Both the position numbers and the translations under genes were made by a program. Positions 1 through 6,632 of a stretch of DNA of 7,861 bases are shown here, one piece after another. The stretch spans positions 1 through 7,861 of the forward strand of contig SKWB01000370.1 in assembly GCA_007129135.1 (NCBI GenBank), given 5' to 3'. Under the pieces are notes generated by a model. That model saw nothing but the letters and a program-made list of their open reading frames with translations, did not search any database and had not been told where the DNA came from. Numbering within the stretch: position 1 is the first letter of the stretch; each line of letters begins with the position of its first letter. The stretch is from Halococcaceae archaeon (GTDB lineage Archaea > Halobacteriota > Halobacteria > Halobacteriales > Halalkalicoccaceae).

Positions 1-913
1 GGACCTCAAGGGACTGCACGTCGACCGCGTCCTCGTCGAGGAGGCCGTCGACTTCGTCGACGAGCTCTACGTCGGCGTGACGATGGACCGCGGGGAGGGA
101 AAACCCGTCGCGATGGTCTCGGAGAAGGGCGGCGTCGACATCGAGGCGGTCGCCGAGGAGACCCCCGAGGCGATCGCCCGCGAGCACGTCGACCCCGCGT
201 TCGGCCTCCACCCGTACCAGGCCCGGCGCGCAGTGGCGGAAGCCGGCATCCCGAAGGAGGTCAGCCGCGACGTCGTGAGCGTGCTCACCACGCTCTACGA
301 CCTCTACGAGTCCCGCGACGCGAGCGACGCCGAGATCAACCCGCTGATGGTCACCGGTGAGGGAGAGGTCGTCGCCGCCGACGCGGTCCTCAACGTCGAC
401 GAGGACGCGCTCTTCCGCCAGCCCGAGTTGGCCGAGATGGAAGAGGGCTCCTACGTGGACGATTTGGAGCGCAAAGCCGGCGAGTACGGCTTCGACTACG
501 TCCGGCTCTCGGGCAACGTCGGCATCATCGGCAACGGCGCGGGCCTCGTGATGACGACGCTCGACCTGGTCGACTACTACGGGGGAGAGCCGGCGAACTT
601 CCTCGACGTCGGCGGCGGCGCGAAGGCCGAGCGGATCGCGAACGCGCTGGACATGGTCTTCTCCGACGAGAACGTCGAGAGCGTCGTCTTCAACATCTTC
701 GGCGGCATCACCCGCGGTGACGAGGTGGCGAAGGGGATCAACGAAGCCCTGGACGGGTTCGATGAACTCCCGAAACCCGTGGTGGTACGACTCGCGGGGA
801 CGAAGGCCGAGGAGGGGATGGAGATACTGAACACCGATCTCCTCCAGGTCGAAGAGACCCTGGAGGCGGCGGTCGAACGTGCGGTCGAGAACGCACGGGA
901 GGTCTCGGCATGA
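1..913 (+). CDS. sucC: Succinate-CoA ligase (ADP-forming) beta subunit, 5' truncated by the window edge
   Basis: Beta subunit of succinyl-CoA synthetase, which interconverts succinyl-CoA and succinate with ADP/ATP in the cytoplasmic TCA cycle. The frame is open from the first complete codon at base 2 and ends at TGA 911-913, leaving 303 visible residues. I estimate that about 80 N-terminal residues (the start of the ATP-grasp domain) lie outside the window, because family members are about 380-390 residues. Visible family motifs in order are the ATP-grasp segment SEKGGVDIE, the metal-site motif EINPL (bases 332-346), [13 protein letters not shown] (about 509-547), the loop FLDVGGGA (about 599-622) and [12 protein letters not shown] near 689-724. 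These last are typical of the C-terminal CoA-ligase domain. The internal ATG at base 77 is not the start, since family homology continues upstream of it. The gene overlaps sucD by four bases, which fits co-translation of the two subunits. Identity is near certain. Confidence 0.97.
   Translation, partial: DLKGLHVDRVLVEEAVDFVDELYVGVTMDRGEGKPVAMVSEKGGVDIEAVAEETPEAIAREHVDPAFGLHPYQARRAVAEAGIPKEVSRDVVSVLTTLYDLYESRDASDAEINPLMVTGEGEVVAADAVLNVDEDALFRQPELAEMEEGSYVDDLERKAGEYGFDYVRLSGNVGIIGNGAGLVMTTLDLVDYYGGEPANFLDVGGGAKAERIANALDMVFSDENVESVVFNIFGGITRGDEVAKGINEALDGFDELPKPVVVRLAGTKAEEGMEILNTDLLQVEETLEAAVERAVENAREVSA
898..903 (+). promoter_or_regulatory. Shine-Dalgarno site of sucD
   Basis: GGAGGT lies six bases before the sucD ATG at 910. 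It is complementary to the usual archaeal 16S rRNA 3' end (CACCUCC). It sits inside the 3' end of sucC, so it supports re-initiation or coupling at the ATGA overlap and fixes the sucD start. It is the clearest SD site in the window. Confidence 0.85.
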
Positions 914-1779
914 GCGTCTTCGTCGACTCCGACACCCGTGTCGTCGTCCAGGGGATCACCGGCGGGGAGGGCTCGTTCCACACCGAGCAGATGATCGAGT
1001 ACGGCACGAACGTCGTCGCCGGCGCGGTCCCCGGGAAGGGCGGCCAGGAGGTCGGCGGCGTCCCCGTCTACGACACGGTCCGCGAGGCGGTACGCGAGGA
1101 AGAGGCCAACGCCTCGGTGCTGTTCGTCCCGCCGGCGTTCGCCGCCGACGGGGTCTTCGAGGGGCTCGACTCCGAACTCGACCTCGTCGTCGCCATCACT
1201 GAAGGGATCCCGACCCAGGACATGGCGAAGGTGAAAAAACGCCTCTCGGAGGTCGACACGCGGCTGATCGGGCCGAACTGCCCCGGCATCATCACGCCGG
1301 GCGAGGCCAAACTGGGGATCCTCCCCGGCAACATCTTCAGTTCGGGGAACGTCGGTCTCGTCTCCCGGTCGGGGACACTGACCTACCAGGTCGTCGACAA
1401 CCTCACCAAACGTGGGCTCGGCCAGACCACGGCCGTCGGGATCGGTGGTGACCCGATCATCGGCACGTCGTTCGTCGACACGCTCGCCGCGTTCGAAGAG
1501 GATCCGGCGACCGAGGCGGTCGTGATGTGCGGCGAGATCGGCGGCGAGGACGAGGAGCAAGCCGCGAAGTTCATCGACGAGAAGATGGAGACGCCGGTCG
1601 CGGGCTTCATCGCCGGGCGGACCGCGCCGCCGGGCAAGCGGATGGGCCACGCCGGCGCGATCGTCTCCGGTTCCGGTACTGGAACCGCCGAATCGAAGAT
1701 CGACGCGCTCAACGACGCGGGCGTTCCGGTGGGGGACACGCCGGAAGAGGTCGCCGAGAGCGTCGAGTCGTTCCTGTAA
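910..1779 (+). CDS. sucD: Succinate-CoA ligase (ADP-forming) alpha subunit
   Basis: Alpha subunit of succinyl-CoA synthetase. It binds CoA and carries the histidine that is phosphorylated during the reaction. It is 289 residues, the normal family length. The N-terminal Rossmann CoA-binding domain is visible from [18 protein letters not shown] (about residues 11-28), with its usual GxxGxxG-like turn and the PGKGG loop near residue 42. The middle holds the signature [18 protein letters not shown] (about 119-136). SRSGTLTYQ follows at about 152-160. The catalytic histidine is His247 (codon 1648-1650) within [20 protein letters not shown]. The ATG overlaps the sucC stop as ATGA and is preceded by a perfect GGAGGT, so the start is firm. 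It is co-transcribed with sucC. No anomaly was seen. Confidence 0.97.
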   Translation: MSVFVDSDTRVVVQGITGGEGSFHTEQMIEYGTNVVAGAVPGKGGQEVGGVPVYDTVREAVREEEANASVLFVPPAFAADGVFEGLDSELDLVVAITEGIPTQDMAKVKKRLSEVDTRLIGPNCPGIITPGEAKLGILPGNIFSSGNVGLVSRSGTLTYQVVDNLTKRGLGQTTAVGIGGDPIIGTSFVDTLAAFEEDPATEAVVMCGEIGGEDEEQAAKFIDEKMETPVAGFIAGRTAPPGKRMGHAGAIVSGSGTGTAESKIDALNDAGVPVGDTPEEVAESVESFL

Positions 1780-1825
1780 CGTCGACTGGCGACCGCCTCG
1801 GTCCCCGTCCCGAGCGCGACGGCGA

Positions 1826-1831
1826 GGTTAT
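1826..1831 (+). promoter_or_regulatory. Candidate TATA-like element of the DUF1059 gene
   Basis: GGTTAT begins 36 bases before the ATG at 1862, in an otherwise GC-rich gap after sucD. That spacing puts a predicted start site close to the ATG, as in leaderless haloarchaeal transcripts. No Shine-Dalgarno site precedes the ATG, which agrees. The same hexamer occurs at almost the same spacing before the next gene. The call rests on pattern and spacing only. Confidence 0.4.
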
Positions 1832-1861
1832 GCCCTCCGGCGACGTACGTGATAGCACACC

Positions 1862-2029
1862 ATGAAGAGACTCGACTGTGCGATCGACGGCTGTCACGCC
1901 ACCATCGAAGCCGAGAGCGAGGACGCGGTCATGACCCAGGTCGGCGCACACGCCGCGGAGGCTCACCCGGACCTCGAACTGGACGACGAGACGGTCGAGG
2001 GGATCAGGTCACAGATAATGACGGTCTGA
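1862..2029 (+). CDS. Small DUF1059-like Cys/His protein (putative metal-binding)
   Basis: A 55-residue ORF from ATG 1862 to TGA 2027-2029, with typical haloarchaeal acidic composition and codon use. It begins MKRLDCAIDGCHATIEAESE and ends RSQIMTV. Cys6 and Cys11 (CAIDGC) are followed by His30 and His35 in AHAAEAH, giving a C-x4-C-x18-H-x4-H layout that could hold one zinc ion. The overall pattern is a short Cys-containing beta hairpin, then EAxSEDAVMTQVGAHAAEAHPD, then a C-terminal LDDETVEGIRSQI helix. It matches what I know of the DUF1059 family of small predicted metal-binding proteins common in haloarchaea, whose function is unknown to me. It has no signal peptide or membrane segment. It lies 82 bases after sucD with its own candidate promoter, so it is probably a separate transcription unit. 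The gene itself is likely real, the family assignment moderately sure. Confidence 0.7.
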   Translation: MKRLDCAIDGCHATIEAESEDAVMTQVGAHAAEAHPDLELDDETVEGIRSQIMTV

Positions 2030-2070
2030 CCCCTCTCCCCACGGCGACGCTTCGGGGGTCCGAGCAGAGC

Positions 2071-2076
2071 GGTTAT
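2071..2076 (+). promoter_or_regulatory. Candidate TATA-like element of the Tat protein/amidase unit
   Basis: GGTTAT starts 37 bases before the ATG at 2108. It closely mirrors the element before the preceding small gene (36 bases). There is no Shine-Dalgarno site just before this ATG, so a leaderless or very short-leader transcript is plausible. It would drive both the Tat protein and the overlapping amidase. Confidence 0.4.
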
Positions 2077-2107
2077 CTCCTTCCCGTGTGAGTACGAGCC
2101 GTACCGT

Positions 2108-2458
2108 ATGGTGTCACGACACACGGAGACGGAGGGAGGAACGGGACGGCGGAGCTTCCTGGCGCTGGTCGGCCTGGCAGCGACCGCGAGTACGGCACAG
2201 GGGGCGGCGGCTGCGGAGCCGGCGGCATCGGCGTCCGGTGCCAGTCCGGCGCTCGTCGACGCCGACCTGGAGCCGGCGGAGGCGCTTTTGGCCTACGTCG
2301 AGGCGGTCTACGGCGATCGACTGGACGAGGCGGACGGCGAGACGGTTCTCGCCGGGATCGAGGGCTCGCTCGCCTCTGGGGAGGCCTTCCGCGAGGTCGG
2401 CCTGGAGAACGCCGACGAACCGGCGTTCGGCTTCGAGGCCTACCGGGGTGAGGAGTGA
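2108..2458 (+). CDS. Small Tat-exported protein, probable partner of the adjoining amidase
   Basis: A 116-residue protein. Residues 1-36 form a twin-arginine signal: Arg14-Arg15 in TGRRSFLALVG, then a short hydrophobic stretch (about 17-30), then an Ala-rich AQGAAAAEP region that gives a likely signal-peptidase cut around residues 33-37. There is no lipobox cysteine. A low-complexity linker (about 37-48) follows, then a small, probably helical, acidic domain (about 52-116) that ends ENADEPAFGFEAYRGEE. From memory, similar sequence (a helix pair ending with a DEPAF-F-like tail) occurs as the N-terminal part of some bacterial Tat-bearing amidases, just before the amidase domain. I did not verify this. 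The stop overlaps the amidase start (TGATG), so the two are likely translated together. I do not recognise a named family. The alternative is a single fused protein split by a frameshift; the intact start, codon use and clean overlap argue against an error. Confidence 0.7.
   Translation: MVSRHTETEGGTGRRSFLALVGLAATASTAQGAAAAEPAASASGASPALVDADLEPAEALLAYVEAVYGDRLDEADGETVLAGIEGSLASGEAFREVGLENADEPAFGFEAYRGEE
2447..2455 (+). promoter_or_regulatory. Possible Shine-Dalgarno region of the first amidase
   Basis: GGTGAGGAG precedes the amidase ATG at 2458 and overlaps the last codons of the Tat protein gene. It offers two partial matches to the anti-SD (GGTGA six bases from the ATG, and GAGGAG closer in). 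It supports ATG 2458 over the in-frame GTG at 2455 as the start, and supports translational coupling. Confidence 0.5.
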
Positions 2459-3828
2459 TGGACGAGCACGTTCTCGCCGGCTCGATCGACGACCTCGGAG
2501 CCGGGCTGAGGAATGAAACGTTCACCTCGCGGGAGCTGACCGAGGCGTCTCTCGAACGCCTCGAGACGGTCGGCGAGGAGCTGAACGCGGTAGTGACGCT
2601 CACGCGCGAGCGGGCGCTCTCGGAGGCGGATCACGCGGATCGGGAACTGGAGGCGGGCGAGGACCGCGGGCCGCTCCACGGGATCCCCTACGGCGCGAAG
2701 GACCTGTTCGCCACCGAGGGCGACCCGACGACGTGGGGGGCGGAGCCGTACCGGGAGCAGGTCACCGAGGAGGACGCGGCGGTGGTCGAACGGCTCTCGG
2801 AGGCGGGGGCGGTCCTGGTGGGGAAGCTCGCGACGATCGAACTCGCCGGCGGCTTCGGCTACGACGATCCGGGCGCGGCGTGGAACGGGCCGACGCTGAA
2901 CCCGTGGAACCGCGAGGCGTGGGCCGGCGGCTCCTCGAGCGGTCCTGCTGCGGCGGTCGCCGCCGGTCTGGTCGGCTTCGCGATCGGCTCGGAGACCTGG
3001 GGCTCGCTCAACACGCCGGCTGCGTTCTCGGGGGTTTCGGCCGTCCGACCGACCTACGACCGGGTGAGCAGGGAGGGCGTGATGGCGCTGTCGTGGACGA
3101 TGGACAAGGTCGGGCCGCTCTGTCGCTCCGCGAGCGACTGCGAGACCGTGCTCCGAGCGATCGCCGACCCGGAGACGGGCGACCTCGACGCGTACGGCGG
3201 TCCCGAAGACCGGCCGCGGATCGCCGTCCCCGAGGGTGCGGGCGAGGACGAACAGGAGGGGGTGAGAGGGAACTTCGAGCGAACCCTCGAAACCCTCTCG
3301 GGGTTCGCCGAGGTCGAGCGGGTCTCGCTGCCCGACCTCCCCTACGAAGCGATGGCGGGGACGATCATCGACGGCGAGGCCGCCGCGGCGTTCGACGACC
3401 TGATCGAGAGCGGAGAGGTCCACGACCTCGCGGACCCGGTCCACACGCTCGGGAGCTACCGGGCGAGCACCGTGCTCGCGCGGGACTACATCAACGCGAA
3501 CAGGGTGCGGGCGATCGCCCAACGCGAACTCGACTCGCTGCTCGCGGAGTACGACGCGCTCGTGACGCCGGCGCGTGCGTCGGTCGCGAGCAGGGTCGGG
3601 GAGTCGATGGGCGAGTTCTTCGGCGAGTTCGCCACCCCGCCGGTGAACGCGGCGGCGAACGTCACCGGCCTCCCGGGCGTCACGGTGCCGAACGGATTCG
3701 CGGAGGACGGCCTGCCGACCGGCGTCGAGTTCGTCTCGCGGGCCTGGGAGGAGTCGTCGGCGCTCGGGGTCGCCTGCGCCTACGAACGGCGGTCGGAGCG
3801 CCCACAGTACGCCGACCTGCTCGGGTAG
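2458..3828 (+). CDS. Amidase-signature hydrolase, coupled to a Tat partner
   Basis: Amidase-signature family enzyme of 456 residues that should hydrolyse a C-N amide bond through a Ser-cis-Ser-Lys triad. The triad is visible: Lys81 in IPYGAKDL, cis-Ser159 in AGGSSSGPAAA, and nucleophile Ser183 in ETWGSLNTPA. The 24-residue gap between the serines matches the family. The text after the nucleophile, RPTYDRVSREGVMALSWTMD (about 199-218), is characteristic of one amidase subgroup rather than of GatA. Homology begins at once (SIDDLGAGLRNETFTSRELT), with no signal peptide, although the upstream gene has one. The ATG at 2458 is preferred over GTG 2455 because it makes the TGATG overlap. The C-terminal NVTGLPGVTVPNGF region closes the fold, so the domain is complete. 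The substrate is unknown. It could be annotated as GatA, but the small Tat partner and the altered signature make that unlikely. It converges with the next gene over nine bases. Confidence 0.9.
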   Translation: MDEHVLAGSIDDLGAGLRNETFTSRELTEASLERLETVGEELNAVVTLTRERALSEADHADRELEAGEDRGPLHGIPYGAKDLFATEGDPTTWGAEPYREQVTEEDAAVVERLSEAGAVLVGKLATIELAGGFGYDDPGAAWNGPTLNPWNREAWAGGSSSGPAAAVAAGLVGFAIGSETWGSLNTPAAFSGVSAVRPTYDRVSREGVMALSWTMDKVGPLCRSASDCETVLRAIADPETGDLDAYGGPEDRPRIAVPEGAGEDEQEGVRGNFERTLETLSGFAEVERVSLPDLPYEAMAGTIIDGEAAAAFDDLIESGEVHDLADPVHTLGSYRASTVLARDYINANRVRAIAQRELDSLLAEYDALVTPARASVASRVGESMGEFFGEFATPPVNAAANVTGLPGVTVPNGFAEDGLPTGVEFVSRAWEESSALGVACAYERRSERPQYADLLG

Positions 3829-3837
3829 AGGGCTCTC

Positions 3838-4944
3838 CTACGACCCAGCCTCGCCGACGATCCGGTCGTACGACGACCGCTGCAGGCGCTCGACGTCCGC
3901 CTCGAGACACCGGGCCATGTCGAGACGCAGGTCGCGCGTCTGCCGCCCTTCTAGCTGTCGCTCGCCGTCGATCCGGTGGCTGAGCGGTCGGTAGGCCGCG
4001 ACGTCGAAGCCCATCCGGTCGAGGTAGGCCCGCACGTCGGGCGACTCGAGACCGTCGGTGATCGCCTCGTCCGTCAGTTCGCGGACCGTATCGAACCGGG
4101 GAAGGGTGATCAGCTCCTCGCCGACCCGTCCCTCCTCACCGTCGATCACGACGTCGGTCTCCGGGACCCGTTCCATCACGGCGGCCATCTCGCGGACGAG
4201 CCTGAGCGTCTCGCTCGGCAGGGCCACGTCCGGCGAGCGCCACTCGACCGTCGGCACCTCGGTCCGGAGCCTGAGCGGCGTCCAGACGGTGTCCTCGGGC
4301 GAGAAGTGCTCGGCGAAGCGCTCGGGGTCGACGCCCTCGTCCTTCGCGGCGGCCTCGAACTCCTTGAAGCGATGCTCCAGCAGCTGGTTCCACCCCTCGA
4401 CGCTGTCGACGTACTCCCAGAGCTGTCCGTGCCGGGGGAACGTCTGGTAGCTCCAGTTGCGGTAGATGAACGCCCGCGCGCACGCGGCGACACGACGGCC
4501 GTCGTAGTAGGGCGAGGAGCTGAGCAGCGCGAGCGCGGGATCCAGCGCGATCAGCGTGTTGAGCTGATCCGTGACGTCCTCGCGGTCGAAGTGGACGTGC
4601 GTGCCGGCACAGTGCGCCGCGTACTCGAAGTCCTCGCCGACGACCCGACGCTGGATCGCGCCGCGCTCGCTGTCCTGTTCGCTGATCTCGGCCGGGCCGA
4701 TCGGCGTCCCGCTCGGGACGAGCAGCCGATCGCGCGCGCTGGCCTCCTCCAGCACCCACTTCGTCCGGGCGGCGAACTCGTCGTAGAGCGCCCGGACGCT
4801 CTCGCAGGGGGAGGTCTTTATTTCGAGGAGCGGTTCGACGAACTCCGGGACGACGTGCTCCGAGAGCTCCGTCAGCCCGCCGGGGTCCGCGAGCGCCCCG
4901 CTCCGGTCGATCACCCAGTACTCCGCTTCGATGCTGACGTGCAT
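3838..4944 (-). CDS. GCS2-family glutamate-cysteine-ligase-like enzyme
   Basis: A 368-residue ATP-dependent carboxylate-amine ligase of the GCS2 family. Known members join glutamate to cysteine to make gamma-glutamylcysteine, the main low-molecular-weight thiol of haloarchaea. Motifs seen: the N-terminal strand MHVSIEAEYWVID with Glu6 and Glu8 (the family's EEEF-like metal/nucleotide motif), LLEIKTSPCESV (39-50), CAGTHVHFD (112-120, the family's HVHxG-like strand), LLSSSPYYDGRR (140-151) and TVEWRSPDVALPSETLRLV (232-250). The start is ATG at 4944-4942. The frame stays open upstream to another ATG at 5109, but that extension is basic, unlike the family, and overlaps the next gene's start. A GTG at 4989 is also possible but adds nothing conserved. 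The N-terminus differs from what I recall of haloarchaeal GshA, which has extra residues before its GxEEEF motif, so this may be a paralogue with another substrate. Family membership is fairly sure, exact substrate not. It is divergent from the second amidase. Confidence 0.8.
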   Translation of the reverse strand: MHVSIEAEYWVIDRSGALADPGGLTELSEHVVPEFVEPLLEIKTSPCESVRALYDEFAARTKWVLEEASARDRLLVPSGTPIGPAEISEQDSERGAIQRRVVGEDFEYAAHCAGTHVHFDREDVTDQLNTLIALDPALALLSSSPYYDGRRVAACARAFIYRNWSYQTFPRHGQLWEYVDSVEGWNQLLEHRFKEFEAAAKDEGVDPERFAEHFSPEDTVWTPLRLRTEVPTVEWRSPDVALPSETLRLVREMAAVMERVPETDVVIDGEEGRVGEELITLPRFDTVRELTDEAITDGLESPDVRAYLDRMGFDVAAYRPLSHRIDGERQLEGRQTRDLRLDMARCLEADVERLQRSSYDRIVGEAGS

Positions 4945-4997
4945 GTGTTGGTGGTCCGTGCGGCCGGCCCCGGTGAGAGACCCGGCCACGAGAGCGC

Positions 4998-5007
4998 GAT
5001 ATGTGTA
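4998..5007 (-). promoter_or_regulatory. Candidate promoter element of the GCS2 gene
   Basis: On the minus strand TACACATATC is the most A/T-rich stretch between the two divergent genes. Its centre is about 58 bases before the ATG at 4944, so a start site about 26 bases downstream would leave a leader of roughly 30 bases. That leader holds no Shine-Dalgarno motif. Weak, pattern-based call. Confidence 0.25.
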
Positions 5008-5071
5008 GAGAGTGACGAGCCTGCGTGGAAACCGTCGTCCCTGCGGTTGCAGGGGGAGACGCACTCGATGC

Positions 5072-5083
5072 ACTAATCCTTTC
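5072..5083 (+). promoter_or_regulatory. Candidate promoter element of the second amidase
   Basis: ACTAATCCTTTC is a short A/T-enriched stretch whose TAATCC begins 34 bases before the ATG at 5108. The spacing is close to that of the GGTTAT elements at 1826 and 2071 and would give a leaderless transcript. No good Shine-Dalgarno site lies before the ATG. Weak call. Confidence 0.25.
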
Positions 5084-5107
5084 GGTGACCGGCCACACAG
5101 TGAGGGC

Positions 5108-6628
5108 ATGCCGATCCGCCCGCCGACCGAGACGGAGCTGCGCGAGTTCGGGGAGCGACTCCACCTCGACCTGCGAGAGGAGGAGCTGGCCGAACTCGTC
5201 GACCTCGCCGCCGCCCAACTCGACGACTACGAGACGGTCGCCTCCTACGACCCGACGGTACGCGCGGGCGGCGGGGAGGTCCGCCCGAGGAGCGCGGGTC
5301 GGCGCGCGCCCTCGGGGGAGAACCCGAAGAACGCGTGGGTCTCCCGATGTCGTGTTGAGGGGAGCGACGAGGGGCCGCTCGCGGGCTGGGAGGTCGCGGT
5401 GAAGGACAACGTGAGCGTCGCCGGGGTCGAGATGACCTGCGGCTCCCGCGTGCTCGAGGGCTACGTGCCGAACGCGGACGCGACGATCGTCACCCGTCTG
5501 CTCGACGCCGGGGCGACGGTGACCGGAAAGACGAACATGGACGACATGGCGATGACGACGAGCGGTCACAGCGCGTTCGGCCCGGTGCTCCACCCCGAGA
5601 GCGACGACCACCTCGCGGGCGGCTCGAGCGGGGGGAGCGCGGTCGTGGTCGCGACCGGCGAGGTCGACGCGGCGATCGGGACCGACCAGGGCGGGAGCGT
5701 CCGCCTCCCGGCGGCCTACTGCGGGATCGTCGGCCACAAGCCGACGCACGGGCTGATCCCCTACACCGGCTGTGTGGGCCTCGAGCACACGATCGACCAC
5801 CCAGGTCCGATGGGACCGGACGTGGAGACCGTCGCCCGCCTGCTCACCGTCTTCTCGAGCGACGGCCCGGAGGCGACGGCGGCCGACGACCGCCAGCCAC
5901 GGTCGACTCCAGACGAGCGGTATCACGACCTGGACGGGGAGGTCTCGGATCTGCGGATCGGCGTGCTTCGCGAGGGGTTCGACCGGCCGGACTCGGATTC
6001 CTCCGCGCTCGATCGGGTCCGCGAGGCGATCGACTTACTCGAGTCGGCGGGCGCGAGCACCGAGGCGGTCTCGGTGCCGATGCACGCCGACGCGCGGGCG
6101 ATCCACTCGGTCTGCGCTTCCGAGGGATTGGTCGCCGCGATGGCCGGTGAGGGCCTCGGTCACGGCCGCCGCAAGTGGTACGACACGAACTGGATCGACG
6201 GCTTCGGGAAGTTCCGCCGGGCCGCCGGCGGCGAGTTCCCGGCGGCGCTGAAGCGGTCGCTGCTCGTCGGCGCCTACGCCGCCGAGGAGTACCACGCCCG
6301 CTACTACGCCCGCGGGATGAACCTCGTCCTCGACCTGACCGAGCGCTACGACGCCCTGTTCGAGGAGGTCGACCTGCTCGCGATGCCGACGGCGACGCTC
6401 ACCGCCCCCGAGTACGACCCCGAGAGCGACGAGTTCGACCGGCTCAGCGAGAGCCGGGAGGCGGGTAACACCGCCGCGTTCAACCGGACCGGTCACCCGG
6501 CGGTCTCCGTTCCCGCGGGGCGGGCAGACGGCCTCCCTGTCGGCCTGATGCTCGTCGGCCCCGAGTTCGGGGACGCGAGCGTGCTCGACGCGGGCTACGC
6601 GCTCGAACGGCTCCGTTCGGAGGGGTGA
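5108..6628 (+). CDS. Amidase, enantioselective/Rhodococcus-type, with N-terminal helical domain
   Basis: Amidase-signature hydrolase of 506 residues, close to the roughly 520 residues of the Rhodococcus enantioselective amidase group. The first 80 or so residues (from PPTETELREFGERLHLDL onward) look like a helical domain with GatC-like flavour that precedes the catalytic fold in that group. The triad is visible: Lys99 in EVAVKDNVSVAG, cis-Ser173 in AGGSSGGSA, and nucleophile Ser197 in TDQGGSVRLPA. The following CGIVGHKPTHGLIPYTGC and the C-terminal NRTGHPAVSVPAG are also typical. There is no signal peptide or membrane segment, so it is probably cytoplasmic. The ATG at 5108 is chosen because homology-like sequence starts there. 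The frame is open further upstream to 5012, but that stretch is Cys/Arg-rich and not protein-like for a halophile. The gene is divergent from the GCS2 gene, and its stop lies four bases from that of the next gene. The substrate is unknown. GatA is less likely. Confidence 0.9.
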   Translation: MPIRPPTETELREFGERLHLDLREEELAELVDLAAAQLDDYETVASYDPTVRAGGGEVRPRSAGRRAPSGENPKNAWVSRCRVEGSDEGPLAGWEVAVKDNVSVAGVEMTCGSRVLEGYVPNADATIVTRLLDAGATVTGKTNMDDMAMTTSGHSAFGPVLHPESDDHLAGGSSGGSAVVVATGEVDAAIGTDQGGSVRLPAAYCGIVGHKPTHGLIPYTGCVGLEHTIDHPGPMGPDVETVARLLTVFSSDGPEATAADDRQPRSTPDERYHDLDGEVSDLRIGVLREGFDRPDSDSSALDRVREAIDLLESAGASTEAVSVPMHADARAIHSVCASEGLVAAMAGEGLGHGRRKWYDTNWIDGFGKFRRAAGGEFPAALKRSLLVGAYAAEEYHARYYARGMNLVLDLTERYDALFEEVDLLAMPTATLTAPEYDPESDEFDRLSESREAGNTAAFNRTGHPAVSVPAGRADGLPVGLMLVGPEFGDASVLDAGYALERLRSEG

Positions 6629-6632
6629 TCGG

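Noticed and set aside
577..1650. Long minus-strand open frame (357 residues) antisense to sucC/sucD
   Set aside because: It is the Arg/Asp/His-rich mirror of strongly coding GC-rich DNA, shows no family motif, and lies fully opposite two certain genes.
1797..1814. CTCGG/CCGAG inverted repeat 17 bases after sucD as a terminator
   Set aside because: Five base pairs with an eight-base loop and no T run; such repeats are expected by chance in this composition.
2028..2060. GACCCC/GGGGTC inverted repeat after the small Cys/His gene as a terminator
   Set aside because: Six base pairs separated by 21 bases, with no T tract; not distinguishable from chance.
2440..3522. Minus-strand open frame (360 residues) opposite the first amidase
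   Set aside because: Low-information Arg/Val/Pro-rich translation. The opposite strand has a complete catalytic triad and family motifs.
2108..3828. Tat protein and amidase as one gene broken by a sequencing frameshift
   Set aside because: The amidase begins with a full-length conserved start at the ATG, a plausible SD region precedes it, and the TGATG overlap is a normal coupled arrangement. It cannot be fully excluded without relatives.
2458..3828. First amidase as GatA of the tRNA amidotransferase
   Set aside because: The signature around the nucleophile differs from GatA, and no gatB or typical gatC is adjacent; the partner is exported.
3976..5076. Plus-strand open frame (366 residues) opposite the GCS2 gene
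   Set aside because: Shadow of a well-supported gene. No motifs, and composition unlike the neighbouring proteins.
4945..5109. N-terminal extension of the GCS2 gene to ATG 5109
   Set aside because: The extra 55 residues are basic (many Arg) in contrast to the acidic protein, would overlap the second amidase start, and would bury the likely promoter region.
4136..5926. Longest open frame in the window (596 residues, minus strand)
   Set aside because: It spans two divergent real genes and the gap between them, is Arg/Ala-rich and motif-free, and part of it is a frame-shifted copy of the GCS2 coding sequence.
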